From the IMG/VR virus record IMGVR_UViG_3300034101_005257, positions 1 to 44,768 of that record: a DNA stretch of 44,768 nt. One strand, 5' to 3'. Numbering within the stretch: the first letter of the stretch is position 1; each line of letters starts with the position of its first letter. The translations under genes and the position numbers were made by a program. The notes under the pieces are model-generated. The model was not told the DNA's origin. It did no database searches and worked only from the letters and a program-made list of their open reading frames with translations. This document shows, one piece after another, positions 24,873-32,749 of this stretch. The stretch comes from a virus.

Positions 24873-26372
24873 ATGTCTGACCATCGTTCATATTTTAGTA
24901 GAAACAATACTATAGTTTTTAATTCTGAAGTAAACACGGGTAGAAACCCTGTTACAGAATTATTTTTCGGATCAAACTTTCCCGCCATCGGAACAAAATC
25001 TTTCTCGAGATTTATTTTTGATCTTGATTTAGAACCTCTCCAACAGAAAATTACCGAAGGATATCTTAATTTATCCTGTAACACAAACATCACCCACGAA
25101 TTAAGAATGACCAATTCGTCGGCCTTTGAGGATCTACTAAACGAAACAAATAGTGATGGTAGAAGAAGAGCTACTTCATTTGATTTGATTCTTTTTAGAA
25201 TACCAAAATCGGGTGGAGCGACAGGAACAACACAAAGTTGGGATGAAGGTGTTGGATATGATTTCAACGAAACCTCTGTAGACAATGTTAACAGTCAATA
25301 TTATAGAAACATTATTGAAACTGATAAATCCTATTCATTGAGACCATCCAATTACTTTGACAGACAACTTATTTACGATTGGAGTACAAACGGAATTTAT
25401 ATAAATGATAATACCGGAACAAGTGGTCAGGTTAATTATTCAGCACTCACCATTGTAGACACCCAACATTTTGAATTTGGTGACGAAGATATTTCATTCG
25501 ATATGACAAGTGAAATAAACTCCATTTTAAACGGATCTTTGACAAATAATGTAGGGTGGGGTGTCGCTTATGTTCCACAAGTAGAAAACTTAACAGGTTT
25601 GAGTGAATCATATTTTGTGGGATTCTTTACAAGACATACTCAAACATTTTATGAACCCTACCTTTATTCCACTTGGAATGATGTGATTGATGATTCAAGA
25701 ACTAATTTTACCGAAGGTACATCCAATGAACTTTATCTCTACATTTCAAGAAATGGATCCCCAATAAATTTGGATTCAAGTCCTACGGTGGACATCTTAG
25801 ATCCAAATGGCGATGAAATTGCGGGATTGACAGGTATATCAACCTGTAGAGTTAGTAAAGGGATATATAAGGTTTCAGTACCTGCCATTACGGGGGGAAG
25901 TTTGAATTGTTTATATACCGATAGATGGAAAAATCTTGTATTAAATGGTGTTGTATTATCCAATATAGAAAATGAATTTGAACTCAAATCTTATAGTGAT
26001 AGTTTACAATATGACACCTCATTACCCGACACTCAAGAGTACGGATTTACATTCTATGGAATTCAATACGCCGAGAAAATATTGAACACAGATCAAAGAA
26101 AAATATCGGTTATACCTAAAAAGGCTTATACGAAATCACATATTGTCGACGACATTGATGTTCAATACAGGATATATGTAAAGGAGGGTCAAACCGAGGT
26201 TCAGGTTACAGATTGGACTGAACTTAATAGAACACCTCAGGAATATTTCTTTATTTTAGATCTTAAAGACAAGATCCCAAATGAATATTTTATTGATTTA
26301 CAACTAAATCAAAATAATAATATTGTCACATACAAAAACGAAATAAATTTCCAAGTCGTAAATAAAAAATGA
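24873..26372 (+). CDS. Tail/fibre-like structural protein
   Basis: The protein has 499 aa, rich in Tyr, Asn, Asp and Ser with alternating short strands, as in phage tail fibre or baseplate wedge proteins. The first 110 residues resemble a beta-sandwich found in DNRLRE-like secreted proteins (SRFIFDLDLEPLQQKI). A second beta domain starts near 285 (NELYLYISRNGSPINLD) and a third near 380-499. No enzymatic motif is seen. The gene lies 22 nt after the spike gene, with its own promoter-like motif, and overlaps the next small gene by 4 nt. Confidence 0.6.
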   Translation: MSDHRSYFSRNNTIVFNSEVNTGRNPVTELFFGSNFPAIGTKSFSRFIFDLDLEPLQQKITEGYLNLSCNTNITHELRMTNSSAFEDLLNETNSDGRRRATSFDLILFRIPKSGGATGTTQSWDEGVGYDFNETSVDNVNSQYYRNIIETDKSYSLRPSNYFDRQLIYDWSTNGIYINDNTGTSGQVNYSALTIVDTQHFEFGDEDISFDMTSEINSILNGSLTNNVGWGVAYVPQVENLTGLSESYFVGFFTRHTQTFYEPYLYSTWNDVIDDSRTNFTEGTSNELYLYISRNGSPINLDSSPTVDILDPNGDEIAGLTGISTCRVSKGIYKVSVPAITGGSLNCLYTDRWKNLVLNGVVLSNIENEFELKSYSDSLQYDTSLPDTQEYGFTFYGIQYAEKILNTDQRKISVIPKKAYTKSHIVDDIDVQYRIYVKEGQTEVQVTDWTELNRTPQEYFFILDLKDKIPNEYFIDLQLNQNNNIVTYKNEINFQVVNKK

Positions 26373-26623
26373 GTAAAATTATTTTAAATAATGAAGATAT
26401 GAAAGAAATCTTGAGAAGGTTTCTTATTGAGGCTTACATTACCGAGAAAAAGAAAAAATCAAATAAGTTGTGTTCTCGTGGTATATCAGCCGCTAAAGCA
26501 AAATATGATGTTTATCCAAGTGCATATGCTAATGGATATGCGGTTCAAGTGTGTAAAGGAAGGATGCCTGGTCTTGATGGTAAGAAAAGATGTTCAGGTT
26601 CCTACTGTAAAGAAAAAAAATAA
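26369..26623 (+). CDS. Small Cys-containing phage protein
   Basis: The protein has 84 aa. After a 30-residue helix it has the segment CSRGISAAKAKYDVYPSAYA and a Cys-rich C-terminus (VCKGRMPG, RCSGSYC). The AAK-YPSAYAN-VCKG pattern recurs in marine T4-like phages and is basic, so nucleic-acid or capsid binding is possible. It is the last phage gene before the host-like operon; the stop is at 26621-26623. Confidence 0.65.
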   Translation: MSKIILNNEDMKEILRRFLIEAYITEKKKKSNKLCSRGISAAKAKYDVYPSAYANGYAVQVCKGRMPGLDGKKRCSGSYCKEKK

Positions 26624-26640
26624 CTCCTTATTATTATTTA

Positions 26641-26657
26641 CTTAACTTTCTCTTAAC
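26641..26657 (+). promoter_or_regulatory. Pho-box-like direct repeat
   Basis: CTTAAC occurs at 26641-26646 and again at 26652-26657, 11 bp apart (one helical turn). This agrees with the PyTTAAPyPy units with 3-bp gaps bound by cyanobacterial PhoB-type regulators, and with the 11-bp period of Pho boxes. A third copy at 26663 is poor. It lies about 10 bp upstream of a -35 element. Confidence 0.5.
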
Positions 26658-26666
26658 AACCTTCTT

Positions 26667-26695
26667 TTGACCTATTGTAATTATAGACGTATAAT
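26667..26695 (+). promoter_or_regulatory. Sigma70-type promoter of the T9SS/TonB receptor operon
   Basis: TTGACC (26667-26672) and TATAAT (26690-26695) are separated by exactly 17 bp. A start site near 26702 would leave a short A-rich leader to the ATG at 26717. It looks like a host-type promoter, unlike the TATTTAT motif used elsewhere in the window. Confidence 0.65.
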
Positions 26696-26716
26696 TTACA
26701 ATAAATTTAAAAAAAG

Positions 26717-28309
26717 ATGATTATGAGAAAACAAATTTTGCTGACCCTGTCACTATTTATGGGTCTTTTGACGACTAATGCTCAAGAATGGACTTGGGAT
26801 TATGTAAACTACAGAGGTGCCTTCCCTGTGACTGACAACACAACAGCCACCGATTGGACTTATGGATGGACAAATTGGGATCCACAAAACACAGAATACC
26901 CAACCCCGTCTATGATCCTTTCTTCTGATATTACGGTTAATACAACCATCGGAGGTGTTGTTGAACTCCAAAACAAAATATATGTCAAAAATGGTGCGGT
27001 TTTGACAATTCAACCAGGAACAATTATCAGAGGAGACGCATCAACACAAGCAACTTTGATTGTCACGAAAGGTTCCAAAATTATTGCACAAGGGACACAA
27101 GACCAACCCATCGTTTTTACATCCAATCAACCTGTGGGTGAGAGAGCTGAGGGTGATTGGGGAGGATTAGTTATTTTGGGTAATGCAATCAATAATCAAC
27201 CTGGTGGTATTGCAAATATCGAAGGTATTCCAGCCTCTTCGGATACTGAATACGGTGGAACTGATGATAATGACAACTCAGGTATATTAGAATATGTTAG
27301 AGTTGAATTTTGTGGTATTGCTCTTGAACCAAATAAAGAAATCAACGGCATTACCTTTGGTTCTGTCGGTTCAGGGACTTATGTAAATAATGTTCAAGTA
27401 TCTTATTCAGGTGATGATTCATTTGAATGGTTCGGTGGAACTGTAAATTGTAAGCACCTCATCGCTTATAGTGGTATTGATGATGATTTTGACACAGACT
27501 TTGGTTACAGAGGAAAAGTTCAATTTGTTTTGTCAATTAGAAACAAATATATGTATGATGCAGTTGGTGACTCTAACTCATTTGAATCAGACAACGATGG
27601 TCAAGGATCTCCTAATGAACCTCTAACCTCACCTGTTTTTTCTAATGTAACTTTGGTTGGACCATTTGGTGATGATGTTACAGAAACTCTTCCAAATGGT
27701 GAGACCTTTGAAAAGGCATTTCGTTTGAGAAGAAACACCTCAACTTCTATCTTCAATTCTTTGGTTACAGGTTGGGAAAAAGGCGTGTCAATTGAAGGTA
27801 TTTCGTCACAAGTGAATGTAACAATCGGAGATTTGGTGTTTGCAAATAATATTTTGGCTGATCTTCCGAATGGTTCAAATTGTGTTTCAGGAACGGAGGA
27901 TTTTTACAACTCATTCTTCGGTGTAAACAACAACGACTCAACAACAACAGTTGAACAAATTGATTGGGTTAATTTGTTTGTTGATTTGGGTTTGACTCCT
28001 GATGCTAGACTTAGCGAAAGTAATTCACCAGCTTTGGGAGCGGATTTCACACATCCACTTTTGTCAAATCCTGTTGTGATCGGTGTTGACAACAAAACCA
28101 CATCCAACTTCACAATTTACCCCAACCCAACCTCTGACTTTTTGAATGTTGTTTCACCAAATAGAACTCCCATCTTCGTGATGAATCAGGTGGGTCAAAG
28201 AGTTTATGAGGATTATGCACCAACCACAATCAATCTTTCAAACTTTGAAGATGGAATTTATTTCATTCAAACATCCAATGATGTTCAGAAGTTTGTAATA
28301 CAAAAGTAA
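26717..28309 (+). CDS. Secreted beta-helix-like protein with T9SS type A sorting domain
   Basis: The protein has 530 aa. It begins with a Sec signal peptide (MRKQILLTLSLFMGLLTTNA, cut before Gln-Glu-Trp); an alternative start is the second Met at 26723. The middle (75-390) contains repeated strand-turn units such as VKNGAVLTIQPGTIIRGDA and SGDDSFEWFGG, with FESDNDG further on, typical of Bacteroidota secreted proteins that neighbour TonB receptors. The last 70 residues are a T9SS C-terminal domain (FTIYPNPTSDFLNV ... GIYFIQTSN), which sends it through the type IX secretion system to the cell surface. The TonB receptor starts 1 nt after its stop. A ligand-capture partner role is inferred. Confidence 0.9.
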   Translation: MIMRKQILLTLSLFMGLLTTNAQEWTWDYVNYRGAFPVTDNTTATDWTYGWTNWDPQNTEYPTPSMILSSDITVNTTIGGVVELQNKIYVKNGAVLTIQPGTIIRGDASTQATLIVTKGSKIIAQGTQDQPIVFTSNQPVGERAEGDWGGLVILGNAINNQPGGIANIEGIPASSDTEYGGTDDNDNSGILEYVRVEFCGIALEPNKEINGITFGSVGSGTYVNNVQVSYSGDDSFEWFGGTVNCKHLIAYSGIDDDFDTDFGYRGKVQFVLSIRNKYMYDAVGDSNSFESDNDGQGSPNEPLTSPVFSNVTLVGPFGDDVTETLPNGETFEKAFRLRRNTSTSIFNSLVTGWEKGVSIEGISSQVNVTIGDLVFANNILADLPNGSNCVSGTEDFYNSFFGVNNNDSTTTVEQIDWVNLFVDLGLTPDARLSESNSPALGADFTHPLLSNPVVIGVDNKTTSNFTIYPNPTSDFLNVVSPNRTPIFVMNQVGQRVYEDYAPTTINLSNFEDGIYFIQTSNDVQKFVIQK

Positions 28310-28310
28310 A

Positions 28311-31094
28311 ATGAAATACTTCAACTTATTTATATTTTTATTCTTACCTTTTTGTTTATTTTCACAATATAATTTATCTGGCACGGTCAACGACTCTCAA
28401 TCACGGGAGTCGTTGATTGGTGCAACGGTATATATTGAGGAATTAGGTAAAGGGACGATGAGTGACCTTGATGGAAACTTCTCAATTCAAAATATTCCTT
28501 CAGGGGTTTATAATGTTAGATTCAGTTTTATCGGTTATGACACTTCAGTTGAAAGTATAAATATGGTTGGAAAAAGTGGGGTTGTTGATGTATCTCTTAA
28601 CCCCGTCTTTTTGGAAATAGGTGAGGCCACAGTTGTTGCTCAGGCAAATCAACAATCTGCAACACAGATGATTGCTTTACAAAAAAGATCAGCATCAGTT
28701 ATTGATGGTGTTTCTTCAGAGGTTTTTAGTAAAACACCCGACGCTAAAGCATCCGATGTATTCAAAAGAGTTGGGGGTGTAACAATACAAGAAAATAAAT
28801 TTGTTATTATCAGGGGTTTAAACGATAGATATAACTTCGCTTATATCAATGGAACTCCTCTCCCTTCAACCGAATCAGATAGAAGAGCATTTTCATTTGA
28901 TTTGTTTCCTTCCAATATGATTGACAACTTGTATGTTAATAAATCGTCCTCACCTGATCTCTCTGGTGAATTCTCAGGTGGTTTAATTAACATCAATACA
29001 ACAGATCCGAAGGAAGTGACATATCAGAATTTTCAGATCGGAACATCATTCAACACGATGACCACCTTCCAAGACTTTGGAACTTACAGAGGGAGTCCGA
29101 TGGATCCAATTGGGTTGGGATCGGAATTTAGATGTTTACCCGACAATATTCCAAACACTTCTGAGTTTGTAAATTTATCCAAACAAGAAAGAGCTGAACT
29201 TGCATCGTTGATTCAAACGGATTGGTCAACATATTCAAGAAAAGCACCTGTATCTTCTACTTTTCAATATTCAGTAGGAAAAAATTATTCATTTGGAAGT
29301 AGAACCCTTCTTTTAAGCGGAGCTTATAATTATTCAAGTCAGTTTAATACCACCACTACAACAAGAAGAGATTTTGAAGAACAAAGTTTGGGTGTTGTTC
29401 AAAAGATGGAACTTAATGACTCAGTTTTTGTTCACAATATCGCAAACAGTGGTCTTCTTAATTTTTCTTTGTTATTAAATCCTAATAATACCATAAAATT
29501 AAAGAACTTTTACACCATAAATTCTGAAGATAGAATTAACGTAAGACAAGGTGTAAGAGAGATGGATAATGACCCAAGACAATGGGAAAGATCCACAAAT
29601 TTTTGGTATACACAAAATAACTTTTTATCACAACAGTTAATTGGAACTCACAACATCATAAATTCAAAGTTGAATTGGAATTTGAGTTACAACAATGTTA
29701 GAAGAGATATTCCAAACTTAAGAAGAATAGTTTACCGAAAATATTCTTTGAATGAAGATGATCCAAATACACAATATACTGCTGTAATACAATCAAATGG
29801 AACTATCCCCACCGCAGCGGGAAATATGTTTTGGTCTTATTCTGATGAAGATCTATATTCAGGAAAATTAGATTGGTCAAGAAATATAACACTCGGTTCA
29901 TTTGAAAATGAAGTGAAGATAGGTGGGATGTATCAACACAGAGATAGAAATTTTATCTCTCGTAACTTAGGTTATTCACAATACAAACCACAAAACGGTT
30001 ATTTTGATAGTTCATTACTTCTTTTGGATCCAAGTCAGATTTTTTCACAAGAAAATATGGGACTATTGGACAATGGGATGGGTGGTTTTAAATTAGATGA
30101 ATCAACCAATGTGGATGATAGTTATAATGCAAACTCCACATTAGGGGCGGGATATACATCATTTGATACAAAATATAAATCATTCAGATTTATCTATGGT
30201 GTAAGAATTGAAAATTACAATCAAAACTTTTTCTACACAGAATTTGGTTCAAATAAACCAATTCATATTAATAGTAATATAACTGACTTCTTACCTTCAT
30301 TCAATTTTGTTTATACAATAAATGAAAAGACCCAACTTAGGTCGTCCGTATATTCAAGTGTTTCAAGACCTGAATTTAGAGAACTCGCACCCTTCACCTT
30401 CTACAACTTTATTCAAGATAATATCATCACAGGAAATCCATATTTAGAAAGAACAAAAATAAATAACCAAGAAGTAAGGTTTGAGTTTTATCCCGATTTA
30501 AATGAGATTTTTTCTATTTCGATATTCAACAAGAACTTAACCAATCCAATTGAATTGATTAATAGAACTGGTGTTTCAGGGGCACCAGAGATTTATTATT
30601 CGAATGTTGAAAGTGCGTTTATCAGAGGTATTGAATTTGAAGGTAAAATAAATCTGATTGACAATCTAAATCTTACATCCAATGTTTCATTGGTTCAATC
30701 TGAAGTTGATTTGAATGGATTTGAGGGATCTGAAAATGGAAGACCATTACAGGGTCAATCACCTTATGTTTATAACTTTGGTTTGTTATATAACACACAA
30801 AATAATTGGAATGTTTCCGCAAGTTACAATATGGTCGGTCCGAGAATCTTCATCGTCGGAAATATTCAAGAACCATCGGTTTGGGAAAATGGGCGAAATT
30901 TGATTGATCTTCAGGTTTCCAAAAAATTCGGAAATATTGAAATGAAATTTAATGTTAGAGATTTACTCTCACAAGATTTGGTGATGTTCCAAGACCTTAA
31001 CGGTAATGAAAAATTGGATGAAGGGGACAACAGATGGCAAGAAACAAGGATGGGATCAAATGTCAATTTTAGTTTGAAATATAATTTCAATTGA
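28311..31094 (+). CDS. TonB-dependent outer-membrane receptor with carboxypeptidase-regulatory-like domain
   Basis: The protein has 927 aa and appears full length. It has a signal peptide (MKYFNLFIFLFLPFCLFS), a carboxypeptidase-regulatory-like domain at 22-100 (SGTVNDSQSRESLIGATVYI, GTMSDLDGNFSI), a plug from about 125 to 250 (SDVFKRVGGVTIQENKFVII, SGEFSGGLININTTDP) and a long barrel ending in NVNFSLKYNFN. Such receptors use TonB/ExbBD energy to import bound nutrients. No frameshift or early stop is seen. Paired with the T9SS protein and a Pho-box-like site, a phosphate-linked uptake role is inferred. Alternatives: other scarce nutrients, or a decoy that blocks superinfecting phages. Confidence 0.92.
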   Translation: MKYFNLFIFLFLPFCLFSQYNLSGTVNDSQSRESLIGATVYIEELGKGTMSDLDGNFSIQNIPSGVYNVRFSFIGYDTSVESINMVGKSGVVDVSLNPVFLEIGEATVVAQANQQSATQMIALQKRSASVIDGVSSEVFSKTPDAKASDVFKRVGGVTIQENKFVIIRGLNDRYNFAYINGTPLPSTESDRRAFSFDLFPSNMIDNLYVNKSSSPDLSGEFSGGLININTTDPKEVTYQNFQIGTSFNTMTTFQDFGTYRGSPMDPIGLGSEFRCLPDNIPNTSEFVNLSKQERAELASLIQTDWSTYSRKAPVSSTFQYSVGKNYSFGSRTLLLSGAYNYSSQFNTTTTTRRDFEEQSLGVVQKMELNDSVFVHNIANSGLLNFSLLLNPNNTIKLKNFYTINSEDRINVRQGVREMDNDPRQWERSTNFWYTQNNFLSQQLIGTHNIINSKLNWNLSYNNVRRDIPNLRRIVYRKYSLNEDDPNTQYTAVIQSNGTIPTAAGNMFWSYSDEDLYSGKLDWSRNITLGSFENEVKIGGMYQHRDRNFISRNLGYSQYKPQNGYFDSSLLLLDPSQIFSQENMGLLDNGMGGFKLDESTNVDDSYNANSTLGAGYTSFDTKYKSFRFIYGVRIENYNQNFFYTEFGSNKPIHINSNITDFLPSFNFVYTINEKTQLRSSVYSSVSRPEFRELAPFTFYNFIQDNIITGNPYLERTKINNQEVRFEFYPDLNEIFSISIFNKNLTNPIELINRTGVSGAPEIYYSNVESAFIRGIEFEGKINLIDNLNLTSNVSLVQSEVDLNGFEGSENGRPLQGQSPYVYNFGLLYNTQNNWNVSASYNMVGPRIFIVGNIQEPSVWENGRNLIDLQVSKKFGNIEMKFNVRDLLSQDLVMFQDLNGNEKLDEGDNRWQETRMGSNVNFSLKYNFN
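28387..28416 (+). other. Strong inverted repeat early in the receptor CDS
   Basis: TCAACGACTC (28387-28396) is followed by a 10-nt loop and the exact complement GAGTCGTTGA (28407-28416). The 10-bp, half-GC stem stands out in an AT-rich genome and sits about 76 nt into the receptor coding region. Confidence 0.6.
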
Positions 31095-31107
31095 TGTAAT
31101 TATTACA
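31095..31107. other. Perfect palindrome after the receptor stop codon
   Basis: TGTAAT-T-ATTACA follows the TGA stop at once. The 6-bp arms and following short T run (TTTTT, 31110-31114) could act as a weak terminator or as an operator for the next gene. Confidence 0.4.
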
Positions 31108-31117
31108 CATTTTTGTG

Positions 31118-31124
31118 TATTTAT
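31118..31124 (+). promoter_or_regulatory. TATTTAT promoter-like motif upstream of the 31142 gene
   Basis: The sequence GTATTTATTGACAAA has its core 24 nt upstream of the ATG at 31142. This marks the return to phage-type expression after the host-like operon. Confidence 0.5.
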
Positions 31125-31141
31125 TGACAAATCCCATAACA

Positions 31142-31318
31142 ATGAATTATCGGACCTATGAACTAATTAAGGAAGGAAAAGTTATTAACCAAACAGAGGC
31201 TCAATCTGCGGATTCAGCGTTAGATTATTTTAATTTATTCCACGAAGATTTAATGTCTTCACCACACTACCAAATCAAATTTCGTAAATCTTCACAATCA
31301 AATCATTTGAACCTTTGA
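31142..31318 (+). CDS. Small phage protein
   Basis: The protein has 58 aa when started at 31142 (MNYRTYELIKEGKV), which follows the promoter-like motif by a normal leader. An in-frame ATG at 31115 lies before that motif and is less likely. The sequence has a strand-helix pattern (YRTYELIKEGKVIN, SADSALDYFNLF) and no recognised family. Its 3' end overlaps the convergent cupin-like gene by 44 nt. Confidence 0.55.
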   Translation: MNYRTYELIKEGKVINQTEAQSADSALDYFNLFHEDLMSSPHYQIKFRKSSQSNHLNL

Positions 31319-31544
31319 TAATTCGGTGATAACTTTCTTTGGGGATGTTCAATACATCCCCTTTTTTCATTTCTGTTGGTAACTGATCTTCAAACTGAAA
31401 ATACCATCCGTCAGACTCCAATATCTCCACAATACGGTCGTTTCTATCACGATGCCATACCAGTTCATCACTCCCAACATTTTCGTTGAAAATGCGGGTG
31501 ATTACACGGTCATTTACTTCTTCCTGATAAGGATTTACCACCAT
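31275..31544 (-). CDS. Small cupin-like protein
   Basis: The protein has 89 aa. The segment ELVWHRDRNDRIVEILES, then FQFEDQLPTEMKKGDVLNI and a final ESYHRIIKGSNDLIVKIYEI follow the double-strand pattern of a minimal cupin barrel, with His at 31 and 74 in the pocket positions. Related short proteins occur in marine phages next to the type of gene found here. The function is unknown; a metal or small-ligand site is likely. It overlaps the adjacent gene by 10 nt. Confidence 0.7.
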   Translation of the reverse strand: MVVNPYQEEVNDRVITRIFNENVGSDELVWHRDRNDRIVEILESDGWYFQFEDQLPTEMKKGDVLNIPKESYHRIIKGSNDLIVKIYEI

Positions 31545-32437
31545 GTTCCACCACCACTTAACCCCAAAGACTTAGCATATCTTGGTAAACGACATGCCCA
31601 ATAAGACGCAGTTGTTTTGTCTTTGGTTGTATGACATTTGTGTCTTGCGGCAAATGATCTCTTAGCCGCAGGATCTTTTAATTTAACAGCCAAGGATCCA
31701 CCACCTCCAGCGGCACCAAATGAAACTTTTCTTACATTACCCGTCTTTGGATCTTTTACATAAACCTTGAATTTTTTTCCACCACTACCCCCTCTCATAG
31801 GTTTATTTAATTGAACCTTTTTTCCCTGATACTCGGCTTCATATAACATCGGGACATCTAAAGGAACTAATTCCCCTTCATATAGTTCAAACAAACCAAT
31901 ATCTGTATTTTTAATTAACCATCTATCCACTTGATTGTTGAAGTTTTCATAACCCAAACTTCTTGCTTCCCTAAATAAAGAGAAATATTTGTCAGATCCC
32001 ATCCTAAAAACATTTTCGTGAATTGAAATATTATTATCAATATGATATTTCATTTCTTCACTCAAAACAATCTTATTTTCGTTGAGAGTTTTCCACTCAA
32101 AAATTGGCTTTTTATCCATAACTGATTCTTTTTTGTATCCTTTTATTTGAATTCTTGTTGGTTTTTGTCCCTTCCCTGATTGAGGGTCTTTCTTTTCTTT
32201 TGATCTTTTTCTTGCACAAGCAGATTTTTTCTCCTCTTCAGTCATTTTGGAAGCCACAGATCTAGCCCTACATACAGGATAACCTCTTGTTTCACCCTCA
32301 TCTCTTCCACAGGGAGGATGACCACCACCTTCCTTTTTTTTACATATATTCACCCACGGCCCTTGTGGTTGTTTTGACCCTTTAGATTTTTTCTTTTTAC
32401 CAAACCAAACCGCTAAATCTTCTTTTAACTGAGACAT
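31535..32437 (-). CDS. Basic phage protein with N-terminal Cys-rich (DUF5872-like) and C-terminal conserved domains
   Basis: I prefer the start at 32437 (MSQLKEDLAVWFG), about 300 aa; an upstream ATG at 32524 would add 29 residues that read through the promoter-like motif. The first 85 residues are Lys-rich with Cys motifs (WVNICKKKEGGGHPPCGR, YPVCRARS) resembling DUF5872. A helical middle follows. The C-terminal 80 residues form a Gly/Lys-rich domain seen in phages (SFAARHKC, SYWACRLPRYAKSLGL). The charge suggests contact with packaged DNA or the capsid. It is encoded beside the major capsid gene and the cupin-like gene. Confidence 0.65.
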   Translation of the reverse strand: MSQLKEDLAVWFGKKKKSKGSKQPQGPWVNICKKKEGGGHPPCGRDEGETRGYPVCRARSVASKMTEEEKKSACARKRSKEKKDPQSGKGQKPTRIQIKGYKKESVMDKKPIFEWKTLNENKIVLSEEMKYHIDNNISIHENVFRMGSDKYFSLFREARSLGYENFNNQVDRWLIKNTDIGLFELYEGELVPLDVPMLYEAEYQGKKVQLNKPMRGGSGGKKFKVYVKDPKTGNVRKVSFGAAGGGGSLAVKLKDPAAKRSFAARHKCHTTKDKTTASYWACRLPRYAKSLGLSGGGTWW

Positions 32438-32448
32438 CTTTTTTATTG

Positions 32449-32455
32449 ATAAATA
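32449..32455 (-). promoter_or_regulatory. TATTTAT promoter-like motif upstream of the 32437 gene
   Basis: The minus strand reads CGATATATTTATCAATAAAA. The core is 18 nt upstream of the ATG at 32437, which also supports that start choice. Confidence 0.5.
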
Positions 32456-32480
32456 TATCGGAAAATTGTATTTTTTACCT

Positions 32481-32705
32481 ATGGAAAATGAAGAAGAACA
32501 AAAACCACTCGGTATTTTATTCAATACTCTGAATTATTACACAGTTGATGATTTGAACAAATTTATAGATAATCTTACAGTAGAACAATCCATGTTCTGT
32601 TTGATGTGGTGCTGTGAATACGCACAAGGGAAGGGTATTCTAAGTTTGGAAGAAGCTGAAATTATAAGTAAATCTATAAGAAAAATCAGAAATTCTGAGG
32701 AATAA
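32481..32705 (+). CDS. Small acidic phage protein
   Basis: The protein has 74 aa from ATG 32481 (MENEEEQKPLGIL). An ATG at 32466 would add five residues. It is helical with two Cys (FCLMWCCEYAQGKG) and a final helix (LSLEEAEIISKSIRKI). No family is recognised. It lies alone on the plus strand between minus-strand genes and ends at a bidirectional terminator. Confidence 0.6.
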   Translation: MENEEEQKPLGILFNTLNYYTVDDLNKFIDNLTVEQSMFCLMWCCEYAQGKGILSLEEAEIISKSIRKIRNSEE

Positions 32706-32706
32706 A

Positions 32707-32730
32707 AAAAGGGAACCGAAGTTCCCTTTT
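32707..32730. terminator. Bidirectional intrinsic terminator after the major capsid gene
   Basis: A 10-bp stem, AAAAGGGAAC paired with GTTCCCTTTT, closes a CGAA loop (32717-32720). It has a T run on one side and an A run on the other, so it can end transcripts from both the plus-strand 32481 gene and the minus-strand capsid gene. Confidence 0.9.
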
Positions 32731-32749
32731 TCTTTGTGTTCTAAATTGA

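Noticed and set aside
26624-26716. tRNA or small RNA gene in the gap before the T9SS gene
   Set aside because: There is no cloverleaf or stable fold; the gap is explained by a promoter and an upstream direct repeat.
26641-31094. Host contamination or assembly chimera
   Set aside because: Phage genes lie on both sides and spacing is tight, so I treat it as a phage-carried operon, but only reads can settle this.
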